Source: Sedimenticola sp.
GTDB taxonomy: Bacteria; Pseudomonadota; Gammaproteobacteria; Chromatiales; Chromatiaceae
DNA: 16,188 nucleotides
NCBI GenBank assembly: GCA_027038775.1
Contig: JALWGP010000076.1
Coordinates: 1-16,188 of the forward strand
Reading direction: 5' to 3'
Every line of letters begins with the position of its first letter. Within the stretch, counting starts at the first letter, position 1. The position numbers and the translations under genes are program-made. Below, in pieces: positions 1 through 5,314 of this stretch. The notes under the pieces were generated by a model. That model saw only the letters and a program-made list of their open reading frames with translations. It ran no database searches and was not told where the DNA came from.

Positions 1-274
1 CCAGCTCTTTTCCCAGCAGGAGCACGTAGCCCGTTTCACGAAGCGTCCCTTCCACGCTGTAGTCGAACCGGTACATGCGGCGCAGCCGGAGGCCCGCCGA
101 AGTCCAGCGCAGCCCAAAGCGCTGGAGGGCGACGGAATCGTCCAGCAGCTGGTATCCTTCCCTTTCGCAGGCCGCCCGGCCGATGGCCATGGCGGCCTCC
201 CTGGCCTTCGCGCCGGAGGACCAGGCCAGGGCAGCCAGGCCGAGTACCAGAATGCTGACGAGCGTGGACAACAC
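1..274 (-). CDS. DUF3301-type small membrane protein (partial, C-terminus outside window)
   Basis: The reverse strand is open from a GTG at 274 to the window edge, about 91 codons, with the C-terminus missing. The protein starts V-L-S-T-L-V-S-I-L-V-L-G-L-A-A-L-A-W, a single hydrophobic N-terminal helix. A basic segment (GAKAREAA) follows, then the stretch CEREGYQLLDDSVAL and a later MYRFDYSVEG, which is the pattern I associate with the DUF3301 family: short inner-membrane-anchored proteins of unknown function in Gammaproteobacteria. The start is GTG 274 or the adjacent TTG 271. No ATG is available in frame and no Shine-Dalgarno is visible, so the exact start is uncertain. It diverges from the macrodomain gene, whose ATG is only 21 bp away. 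Family assignment is from recalled motif pattern, not a search. The function is unknown. Confidence 0.7.
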   Translation of the reverse strand, partial: MLSTLVSILVLGLAALAWSSGAKAREAAMAIGRAACEREGYQLLDDSVALQRFGLRWTSAGLRLRRMYRFDYSVEGTLRETGYVLLLGKEL

Positions 275-295
275 CGGACCAGTACCGTTTCGAAC

Positions 296-820
296 ATGAA
301 CAGGAAAGATGCCTGCAGCCGCCTGAGCGTCTGCACCGGGGATATTACCAGACTCGAGGTGGATGCCGTGGTCAACGCCGCCAACAATTCGCTGCTGGGC
401 GGGGGCGGCGTGGATGGCGCCATCCACAAGGCGGCGGGTCCCGAGCTGCTGGACCTGGCGCGCACCCTGGGCGGTTGTCCCACCGGGGAGGCGCGGGTCA
501 CGCCGGGCTTTCGCCTGCCGGCGCGCTGGATCATCCATACCGTGGGGCCGGTGTGGCGGGGTGGCACCCAGGGGGAGCCGGAGCTGTTGCGGCGCGCCTA
601 CCGCAACAGCTTGCAGCTGGCGCTGGACAAGGGGGTGCGCACCATCGCCTTTCCCGCCATCAGCACCGGGGTCTACGGCTATCCCAAGGTGCCCGCGGCC
701 AGGATCGCGGTGGAATCGGCGCTGGAGGTGGCAGCGCAGTTCGAGCGCATCCTCTTCTGCACCTACAGCGAGCGGGACGAAGCCGTCTACCGCCAAGTGA
801 TCGAGGAACTCTGTACATGA
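296..820 (+). CDS. Macrodomain protein, O-acetyl-ADP-ribose deacetylase (YmdB/MacroD type)
   Basis: This 174-residue protein is a complete single macrodomain, the usual length for the YmdB/MacroD class. These enzymes hydrolyse O-acetyl-ADP-ribose and can remove mono-ADP-ribose from proteins in the cytoplasm. Visible motifs are GDIT (15-18), the nucleotide-binding VNAAN (26-30), the glycine loop LLGGGGVDGAIH (33-44), CPTGEA (61-66), the strand WIIHTVGPVW, and the second phosphate loop ISTGVYGYP near residues 123-131. Asn30 and Asp40 match Asn25 and Asp35, the catalytic pair of E. coli YmdB. ATG 296 is the only start that keeps the complete first strand, although no good ribosome-binding site precedes it. 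The stop overlaps the next start (ATGA), so the downstream membrane protein is probably translationally coupled. The physiological substrate here is unknown. Confidence 0.93.
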   Translation: MNRKDACSRLSVCTGDITRLEVDAVVNAANNSLLGGGGVDGAIHKAAGPELLDLARTLGGCPTGEARVTPGFRLPARWIIHTVGPVWRGGTQGEPELLRRAYRNSLQLALDKGVRTIAFPAISTGVYGYPKVPAARIAVESALEVAAQFERILFCTYSERDEAVYRQVIEELCT

Positions 821-1053
821 AGTGGATCGATGAAATTCCCTGGCTCTTCATCGTGGTGGCGGCCCTCTTCTTCGGGTTGGCCCCCTTCACCCCCGAGCCC
901 CACGTCTGGGAGAAGCTGAAGATGCTGGCCGCCGGTACCTTGGTACGCCCCATCGACATCTTCGACCTGGTGCTGCACGCTTCACCCTTCGTGCTTGCCG
1001 TCGTCAAGTACTGGCGCGACCGGCAGCTGGCGAAGGAGAACCCCGAAACCTGA
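817..1053 (+). CDS. Small two-helix membrane protein, function unknown
   Basis: This 78-residue ORF begins at an ATG that overlaps the macrodomain stop by four bases (ATGA), which supports the start and suggests one mRNA. The N-terminus MKWIDEIPWLF leads into a first hydrophobic helix (about 7-24) ending LAPFTPEPH. An amphipathic stretch WEKLKMLAAGTLVRPIDIFD (31-50) follows, then a second helix (about 50-66) and a charged tail RDRQLAKENPET. It resembles a family of roughly 80-residue proteins that databases have loosely labelled 'RND transporter'; it is far too short to be one, and I would not use that name. A hairpin (1061-1078) follows before the convergent fetB. It may be an accessory membrane peptide; the role is not inferable. 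Confidence 0.8.
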   Translation: MKWIDEIPWLFIVVAALFFGLAPFTPEPHVWEKLKMLAAGTLVRPIDIFDLVLHASPFVLAVVKYWRDRQLAKENPET

Positions 1054-1060
1054 TCCGCGG

Positions 1061-1078
1061 GCCGGGCTTCGACCCGGC
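1061..1078. terminator. Possible hairpin terminator between convergent genes
   Basis: GCCGGG (1061-1066) and CCCGGC (1073-1078) form a 6-bp GC-only stem around the loop CTTCGA. It occupies the 32-bp gap between the convergent ends of the small membrane protein gene and fetB. There is no U-tract on either strand, so it would be a poor intrinsic terminator and may only protect 3' ends. Confidence 0.35.
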
Positions 1079-1085
1079 AGCGGCC

Positions 1086-1889
1086 TCAGGGCCTTCTCTC
1101 CGCGATCCGGTCCAGCCTCAGCCGCTCCCGCTCGTCGAAGAGCCGTCGGCTGCCGCCCCAGACCGCCGCCATGCTGCCCAGCCCCGAGCCGGCGGCGATG
1201 AGCAGCAGGATCATCAGCTGGTACTTGGCCGCCTCCATGGGCGGGCTGCCGGCCAGGATCTGGCCCGTCATCATCCCCGGCAGGGCGACGATGCCGGCGG
1301 TGGTCATGGCGTTGATGATGGGGATCAGGCCCGAGCGGAGAGCGTCGCGGCGGATGGACGAGATGGCCTGCTGCCAGGTGTGGCCCAGGATCAGGCGCGC
1401 CTCGATGCGGCTGCGCTGTTCCCAGGCCGTGCGGGTGAGGTTGTCCAGAGCGATGGCGACGCCCGACATGGTGTTGCCCAGCAGCATGCCCAGCAGGGGA
1501 ATGAGGTACTGGGGCTGGTACCAGGGCTCCACCTGGACCACCAGGGTGAGCGCCATCAGGGTGATGGTGAAGGAGGAGAGAAACATGGAAGTGGTGCCCA
1601 GCCCGTACCCCCAGAGTCCCCGGAAACGCCGCTGCTGCCGCGCCATCACCTCGTAGCCCGCCACCGCCAGCATCACCAGCGTCATCAGTCCCAGCAGTGG
1701 CAGGCTGGTCTGGGCGAAGAGGGTCTTGAGAATCATGCCCAGCAGCATGAGCTGCACGGCGCTGCGGCCGGCGGCGATGAGTAGCCGGCGCCCCACTCCC
1801 AGGTGGAGTAGCCAGGAGAGGAGTGCCAGCAACCCCACCAGCGAGGCGGAGAGGGCAAGGTCCCGGGGGGTGAGGCGAATCAGTTCCAT
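1086..1889 (-). CDS. fetB: ABC transporter permease, FetB (YbbM/UPF0014) family
   Basis: The protein is 267 residues, the usual length for FetB, the membrane subunit of an ABC exporter that in E. coli raises resistance to iron overload and oxidative stress. It has about seven hydrophobic segments. Characteristic stretches are AAGRSAVQLMLLGMIL near the first helices, IPLLGMLLGNTMSGVAIALDNL in the middle, and the family signature IPIINAMTTAGIVALPGMMTGQILAG. An open frame reaches 1928, but ATG 1889 is preferred: it has GGAG five bases upstream and gives the family N-terminus. The ten-base overlap with fetA implies translational coupling and one fetA-fetB transcript. The substrate (iron) is carried over from the E. 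coli pair; nothing in this sequence proves it. Confidence 0.9.
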   Translation of the reverse strand: MELIRLTPRDLALSASLVGLLALLSWLLHLGVGRRLLIAAGRSAVQLMLLGMILKTLFAQTSLPLLGLMTLVMLAVAGYEVMARQQRRFRGLWGYGLGTTSMFLSSFTITLMALTLVVQVEPWYQPQYLIPLLGMLLGNTMSGVAIALDNLTRTAWEQRSRIEARLILGHTWQQAISSIRRDALRSGLIPIINAMTTAGIVALPGMMTGQILAGSPPMEAAKYQLMILLLIAAGSGLGSMAAVWGGSRRLFDERERLRLDRIAERRP

Positions 1890-2506
1890 GCCGTCTCCAG
1901 CTTCACCACCCTGCCTTTCTTCAGCCACAGGGTTCCCCGGCAGGGGGTGGTTTCGTTTTCCGAGCCGTGGCTCACCCAGAGGATGGGGGTTCGACGGTTC
2001 TCCTGGTAGTCGCGGATCACCCCCACCACCCGTTCGGCGTTGGCCGAATCGAGATTGGCCACGGGCTCGTCGAGGAGCAGGGCGGCGGGCTCGTTGGACA
2101 GCAGGCGCGCCAGCGCCAGCCGCTGCCGCTCGCCGGTGGAGAGCCGCGCCACCTGCCAGCCGAGCACTTCGGCCCCGAAACCCAGCCGCTCCAGCAGGGA
2201 GAGGTCCCAGTGGCTATGGTGGTCGCCCACGCGGTCTTCCCACCAGTGGCTCTCCGCCGGCAGGTAGCCTGCCAGCCTGCGCCACCGGTGGGCCGGCACC
2301 CGGCTGCGCCGAAGGGTTCCCACGAAGACCTCGCCCTCGTTCGGGTCCAGGTCGGCAACCGCCCGCAGCAGCAGGCTTTTCCCCGCGCCGGAAGGGCCGC
2401 GCACGAAGCAGGTGCAACCGGCGGGTACCTCGAGGGAGAGCGGCTCCCCCAGCAGAGGGCGCAGCCGTTCGAGTTTCAGGGAGGCTGGCGCTGGCAATTT
2501 CGGCAA
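1880..2506 (-). CDS. fetA: ABC transporter ATP-binding protein, FetA (YbbL) family
   Basis: This 208-residue ATPase is the partner of the FetB permease. It has Walker A GPSGAGKS (37-44), the ABC signature LSTGE (122-126, a variant of LSGGE), Walker B ALLLDEP (142-148), the D-loop NLD (151-153) and the switch His180 in WVSH. At the Q-loop position the sequence is YLPAES (81-86), with Glu85 where most ABC ATPases have Gln; I recall the same PAES motif in FetA relatives. The first in-frame start after a stop is TTG 2506, with another TTG at 2497; no ATG exists near the N-terminus and no clear Shine-Dalgarno is visible, so initiation is probably weak and the start uncertain by a few codons. The gene diverges from the DsrC-like gene. 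Confidence 0.9.
   Translation of the reverse strand: MPKLPAPASLKLERLRPLLGEPLSLEVPAGCTCFVRGPSGAGKSLLLRAVADLDPNEGEVFVGTLRRSRVPAHRWRRLAGYLPAESHWWEDRVGDHHSHWDLSLLERLGFGAEVLGWQVARLSTGERQRLALARLLSNEPAALLLDEPVANLDSANAERVVGVIRDYQENRRTPILWVSHGSENETTPCRGTLWLKKGRVVKLETAWN
1895..1898 (-). promoter_or_regulatory. Ribosome-binding site that fixes the fetB start
   Basis: On the minus strand GGAG lies five bases upstream of ATG 1889, inside the last codons of fetA. This favours the 267-residue FetB over a longer reading from 1928. Confidence 0.6.
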
Positions 2507-2528
2507 ACTGGACTACGCTTGGAGTGAA

Positions 2529-2549
2529 CCCGCTCCGCAAGGGAGCGGG
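2529..2549. other. GC-rich hairpin in the fetA / dsrC-like intergenic region
   Basis: CCCGCTCC (2529-2536) and GGAGCGGG (2542-2549) form a perfect 8-bp stem with the loop GCAAG. It lies 22 bp upstream of the fetA start, so it would be in the fetA leader if transcription begins beyond it. It could be a leader structure or a small repeat remnant; no regulator site is recognised. Confidence 0.45.
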
Positions 2550-2611
2550 GTGGAAGGGGGAAGCCGGAAGCCGTTTTCCGCGCCCCTTCCTCGATAGAGC
2601 GATCATTATTA

Positions 2612-2621
2612 CGAGGAGGAG
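2612..2621 (+). promoter_or_regulatory. Strong ribosome-binding site of the DsrC-like gene
   Basis: The purine run CGAGGAGGAG sits about nine bases upstream of ATG 2630 and is one of the two best Shine-Dalgarno matches in the window, suggesting efficient translation. An AT-rich CATTAT at 2604-2609 just before it could be a -10 element, but no partner -35 is visible. Confidence 0.6.
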
Positions 2622-2629
2622 AGCATATC

Positions 2630-2974
2630 ATGAGTGCAGTAGCCAAAGAGCGGGTCCCGGATCATCTCACCACCACGGATTTCGAAGAGTGGGACGAGGA
2701 GGTGGCCAGGGCCCTGGCCACCGCCGAGGGAGTGGAGCTCACCGACGAGCACTGGGACGTCATCTACTACCTGCGGGAGCGTTGCCGCACCGAGGGGACC
2801 GAGTGTTCCGCCCGCCAGGTGAGTCAGGCGCTCGCCAAGCGGTACGCCGACAAGGGGGGCAAGCGCTACCTCTACACCCTCTTCCCGCGCGGGCCGGTGT
2901 TCCAGGCGAGCAAGATCGCCGGCATCCCCATGCCCGCCCACGTGGTGGACCTCTCCTTCGGCAGCGTCTATTGA
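2630..2974 (+). CDS. DsrC/TusE-family protein lacking both conserved cysteines (RspA-like)
   Basis: The 114-residue length and fold signature match DsrC/TusE: W21-D-E, the ELTDEHWDVIYYLRE segment (36-50) and GKRYLYTLFPRGP (77-89). DsrC carries sulfur on a C-terminal arm with two cysteines: one in the QACKIAG motif and the penultimate one (GCV end). Here the first is Ser94 (FQASKIAGIP, 91-100), and the tail PAHVVDLSFGSVY has no cysteine and is several residues longer. The only cysteines, C52 and C59, lie in the body. It therefore cannot act as a DsrC or TusE sulfur carrier. From memory, Cys-lacking homologues have been called RspA and proposed to be regulatory. A strong AGGAGGAG just upstream supports ATG 2630. 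It is monocistronic between divergent fetA and convergent trmB. Confidence 0.85.
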   Translation: MSAVAKERVPDHLTTTDFEEWDEEVARALATAEGVELTDEHWDVIYYLRERCRTEGTECSARQVSQALAKRYADKGGKRYLYTLFPRGPVFQASKIAGIPMPAHVVDLSFGSVY

Positions 2975-2997
2975 TGTGGAGACCTGCTCAAGGAAGA

Positions 2998-3066
2998 GTA
3001 GGATGGGCAAAGGCCGACAGGCCGTGCCCATCAACTGGTGGGCACGCTGCGCTTTGCCCACCCTAC
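2998..3066. repeat. Palindromic intergenic repeat, GTAGGRTGGGCA type
   Basis: A 69-bp imperfect palindrome. The outer arms are GTAGGATGGGCAAAG (2998-3012) and CTTTGCCCACCCTAC (3052-3066), complementary at 14 of 15 positions. An inner stem pairs GTGCCCA (3024-3030) with TGGGCAC (3039-3045) around the loop TCAACTGG. GTAGGGTGGGCA-ended elements of this form are dispersed in many beta- and gammaproteobacterial genomes (recalled knowledge). It lies between the convergent ends of the DsrC-like gene and trmB, the usual position for REP-like elements, and may stabilise or end both transcripts. Confidence 0.8.
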
Positions 3067-3074
3067 AGTGGCTG

Positions 3075-3770
3075 CTAAGCTGATCCGGTCCTGCGGAACA
3101 GCAGGTCCCTGACCTCGTGGCCCAGGCGCTGGCCGCGGGCCTCGAACTTGGTGAGCGGCCGGGTCTCGGGGCGCTCCGCGTACCGGCCGGGGCCTGCCAG
3201 GTTCTCGAAACGCTCGGGGCGGGCCTCGAAGTGTTCCAGGATCCACTCCGCGTAGGGTTCCCAGTCGGTGGCGGCGTGAAAGAGGCCGCCGGGCTCCAGC
3301 CGGCTGGCCACCAGCTCCACGAAGGCGGGCTGGACGATGCGCCGCTTGTGGTGGCGCTTCTTGTGCCAGGGGTCGGGAAAGAGAAGCAGGATGCCCGCCA
3401 GGGAGGCCGGCGGAATCATCTTCTCCAGCACCTCCACGGCGTCGTGGCGCAGGACGCGGACGTTCTCCAGCCCCAGCTCCCCGATCCTCCTGAGCAGTCG
3501 CCCCACGCCGGGGGGGTGTACCTCGATGCCCAGCCAGTTGCGCTCGGGGTGGGCGGCGGCCATGGTGGCCAGGGACTCGCCGTTGCCGAAGCCGATCTCC
3601 AGCCAGACCGGGTGGTCGTTGCCGAAGAGTGCCTGGAAGTCCAGCGGCCTCTCCGGGTCGAACTCCACGCCGAAGCGCGGCCAGCCCTGCTCGAAGGCGC
3701 GCTGCTGGCCCCGGGTCATGCGGCCGCCGCGCAGGACAAAGCTGCGGATCTTGCGGGGTTTGTCTTTCAT
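3075..3770 (-). CDS. trmB: tRNA (guanine-N7-)-methyltransferase
   Basis: The enzyme makes m7G46 in the tRNA variable loop from S-adenosylmethionine. The 231-residue product shows the TrmB N-terminus ([15 protein letters not shown], 8-22), AdoMet motif [11 protein letters not shown] (57-66), GIEVH (81-85), the family hallmark [16 protein letters not shown] (129-144), [11 protein letters not shown] (167-177) and the C-terminal [20 protein letters not shown] 3770 is chosen because it gives the normal family start; a GTG at 3875 would add 35 low-complexity Pro/Arg-rich residues. No strong Shine-Dalgarno precedes the ATG. It follows thiG after 155 bp, and thiS-thiG-trmB is an order found in other Gammaproteobacteria. 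It converges on the DsrC-like gene, with the palindromic repeat between them. Confidence 0.95.
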   Translation of the reverse strand: MKDKPRKIRSFVLRGGRMTRGQQRAFEQGWPRFGVEFDPERPLDFQALFGNDHPVWLEIGFGNGESLATMAAAHPERNWLGIEVHPPGVGRLLRRIGELGLENVRVLRHDAVEVLEKMIPPASLAGILLLFPDPWHKKRHHKRRIVQPAFVELVASRLEPGGLFHAATDWEPYAEWILEHFEARPERFENLAGPGRYAERPETRPLTKFEARGQRLGHEVRDLLFRRTGSA

Positions 3771-3925
3771 CAGTCGATACGGATGAATTCCATGCCTTTC
3801 CGCTCGCGTTCGAGGGGTCTGCCGGGTGGGTCTGGCGGGACGTCCGAGGCCAGGGATGGCCGAGGTCGAGCCCACATGGATGTGCTCGTGGCGGTCCCGA
3901 CAGACCCCCGGTGGCGGGATGTGGC

Positions 3926-4714
3926 TCAGAAGAAGAGCCCCTCCAGCGGCGAAGAGGCGGAGGCGTAGCGCCTCGGCTGCATGCGCCCCGCGAGATAGGC
4001 TTCACGGCCGGCCTGGATCGCCTTCTTCATGGCCGAGGCCATGAGCACCGGGTCCTTCGCCGCGGCGATGGCGGTGTTCATGAGCACGCCGTCGCAGCCC
4101 AGCTCCATGGCCACTGCGGCGTGGGAGGCGGTGCCCACGCCGGCGTCCACCAGGATGGGCACCTTGGCGTTCTCCACGATCTCCAGGATGTTGTAGGGGT
4201 TGCGGATGCCCAGTCCCGAGCCGATGGGGGCCGCCAGGGGCATCACCGCCACGCAGCCCATCTGCTCCAGCTCACGGGCGATGATGGGGTCGTCGTTGGT
4301 GTAGACCATCACGTCGAAGCCGTCCTTGATCAGCTCCTCGGCGGCGTGCAGGGTGGCGATGACGTCGGGAAAGAGGGTCTTCTCGTCGCCCAGCACCTCC
4401 AGCTTCACCAGGTTGTGCCCGTCCAGCAGCTCGCGCGCCAGGCGGCAGGTGCGCACCGCCGTCTTGGCGTCGTAGCAGCCGGCGGTGTTGGGCAGGATGG
4501 TGTACTTCTCCGGCGGCACCACGTCGAGAATGTTGGGTTCGTCGGGGTCCTGACCGATGTTGGTGCGGCGTACCGCGATGGTGACGATCTCGGCACCGCT
4601 CGCCTCGATGGCGCGGCGGGTCTCCTCCATGTCCCTGTACTTGCCGGTGCCCACCAGCAGGCGGGAAGTGAATGCACGGCCGGCGATGGTGAAGGTGTCC
4701 TGGGGTTCGCTCAT
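3926..4714 (-). CDS. thiG: Thiazole synthase
   Basis: ThiG condenses 1-deoxy-D-xylulose 5-phosphate, dehydroglycine or glycine imine, and sulfur from ThiS thiocarboxylate into the thiazole phosphate of thiamine. The 262-residue TIM-barrel protein has the family start [12 protein letters not shown] (15-26), [10 protein letters not shown] (43-52), [15 protein letters not shown] (74-88), [11 protein letters not shown] (101-111) with Lys104 in the Schiff-base position, [12 protein letters not shown], and the phosphate-binding [32 protein letters not shown] 4714 gives the normal N-terminus; a weak GAGG lies about 12 bases upstream. It is on the same strand as thiS, but the GDCCVxC gene lies between them. 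No ThiF, ThiH or ThiO is in the window. After the stop, the frame stays open for 51 further codons, which I treat as chance. Confidence 0.97.
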   Translation of the reverse strand: MSEPQDTFTIAGRAFTSRLLVGTGKYRDMEETRRAIEASGAEIVTIAVRRTNIGQDPDEPNILDVVPPEKYTILPNTAGCYDAKTAVRTCRLARELLDGHNLVKLEVLGDEKTLFPDVIATLHAAEELIKDGFDVMVYTNDDPIIARELEQMGCVAVMPLAAPIGSGLGIRNPYNILEIVENAKVPILVDAGVGTASHAAVAMELGCDGVLMNTAIAAAKDPVLMASAMKKAIQAGREAYLAGRMQPRRYASASSPLEGLFF

Positions 4715-4815
4715 TTGAAAAACTGCCTCGGGGGTAAGGGGAACGAAATTCTATCTGAAAACGGCAAAGGGCAGGAGCGGAGGTGGTCCGGCCATTCGCG
4801 GCGGAGACGCGGATC

Positions 4816-5031
4816 CTACCTGCAACAGGCTCCCTTGCCCTCCAGCTGCACCGGCGGACAGGGAAGGCTCCCGTAGGAGCAGAAGACGCAGCAGTCCCCC
4901 GGTCTTGGCTTCAGCAGGGTGCCGCAGCCGGTGCACTCGTAGTACCACTGGCAGGCGTCGGTGGGCATGGTCTCTTCCTTCGAGAGGCCGCACTCGGGGC
5001 AGGTGATCACCGACTGCAGGACCACCTCCAT
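4816..5031 (-). CDS. GDCCVxC-motif small cysteine-rich protein
   Basis: This 71-residue protein carries 11 cysteines: C11-x2-C14, C27, C33-x2-C36, the motif GDCCVFC (45-51), C58 and C69-C70. The paired CxxC knuckles suggest a zinc-ribbon-like fold, and GDCCVFCSYGSLPCPP is the hallmark of a family known as 'GDCCVxC domain-containing (seleno)protein', some members of which are recalled to contain selenocysteine. Here every position is cysteine and the only stop is the terminal TAG. ATG 5031 overlaps the thiS stop by one base (TGATG), so it is translationally coupled to ThiS and lies upstream of thiG. Function is unknown. The location between the sulfur carrier and the enzyme that uses it suggests sulfur transfer or metal binding, which is inference only. 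Confidence 0.85.
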   Translation of the reverse strand: MEVVLQSVITCPECGLSKEETMPTDACQWYYECTGCGTLLKPRPGDCCVFCSYGSLPCPPVQLEGKGACCR

Positions 5032-5231
5032 CAGCCGCCCCCGATGGCCTGCACCACCTCCACGCGGTCACCCTCCTGCAGGCGGTGGCGGGCGTGTTCG
5101 CTGCGGGGGACCAGCTCCTCATTCACTTCGATGGCGTAGCGGCTGCCCTCCAGGCGCAGGTCGGCCACGAGCGACGACAGGGTCGCGCCTTCTGCCACCT
5201 CGCGGGGTTTACCGTTCACCTGGATCTGCAT
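5031..5231 (-). CDS. thiS: Thiamine biosynthesis sulfur carrier protein
   Basis: A 66-residue ubiquitin-like protein. It starts MQIQVNGKPREV, has the strand AIEVNEELVPRSEH, and ends GDRVEVVQAIGGG. The C-terminal Gly-Gly is the site that is adenylated by ThiF and converted to a thiocarboxylate, which gives its sulfur to ThiG. There are three terminal glycines; the family needs two. It is the first gene of the minus-strand cluster thiS, GDCCVxC, thiG, trmB, and diverges from the acyl-CoA synthetase. Its ATG has only a weak purine stretch upstream. I see no TPP riboswitch in the 83-bp divergent gap, so thiamine control, if any, is not at this point. Confidence 0.93.
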   Translation of the reverse strand: MQIQVNGKPREVAEGATLSSLVADLRLEGSRYAIEVNEELVPRSEHARHRLQEGDRVEVVQAIGGG

Positions 5232-5314
5232 CGGATTCTCGCAAGGGGTGATTTCTACGGTAATTTTACACTAAACTCTTGCCCAGTTCGCCCATCTTCC
5301 AGGCCGATTCCAGC
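5232..5314. promoter_or_regulatory. Divergent promoter region thiS / acyl-CoA synthetase
   Basis: This 83-bp gap must hold the promoters of both divergent transcripts. Its centre (about 5251-5280) is clearly AT-rich compared with the surroundings. On the minus strand TAAAAT (5268-5263) matches the -10 consensus at five of six positions; on the plus strand TACACT (5267-5272) matches at four of six. No convincing -35 is paired with either, so only the region, not the exact elements, is supported. Confidence 0.45.

Noticed and set aside
296..1053. Toxin-antitoxin pair based on ADP-ribosylation (DarTG-like)
   Set aside because: The partner of the macrodomain gene is a two-helix membrane protein, not a DarT-type transferase, and the macrodomain is of the YmdB class.
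3771..3875. N-terminal extension of TrmB from GTG 3875
   Set aside because: The added 35 residues are Pro/Arg-rich and not family-like; ATG 3770 gives the standard TrmB start.
3031..4005. A 324-codon minus-strand frame across trmB and the thiG end
   Set aside because: It is Arg/Pro-rich, overlaps trmB in another frame and has no recognisable domain.
4816..5031. Selenocysteine (in-frame UGA) in the GDCCVxC gene
   Set aside because: The frame is continuous with cysteine codons throughout and ends in TAG; there is no internal TGA or SECIS-like need.
5232..5314. TPP riboswitch upstream of thiS
   Set aside because: The gap is short and lacks the CTGAGA and following conserved thi-box elements.
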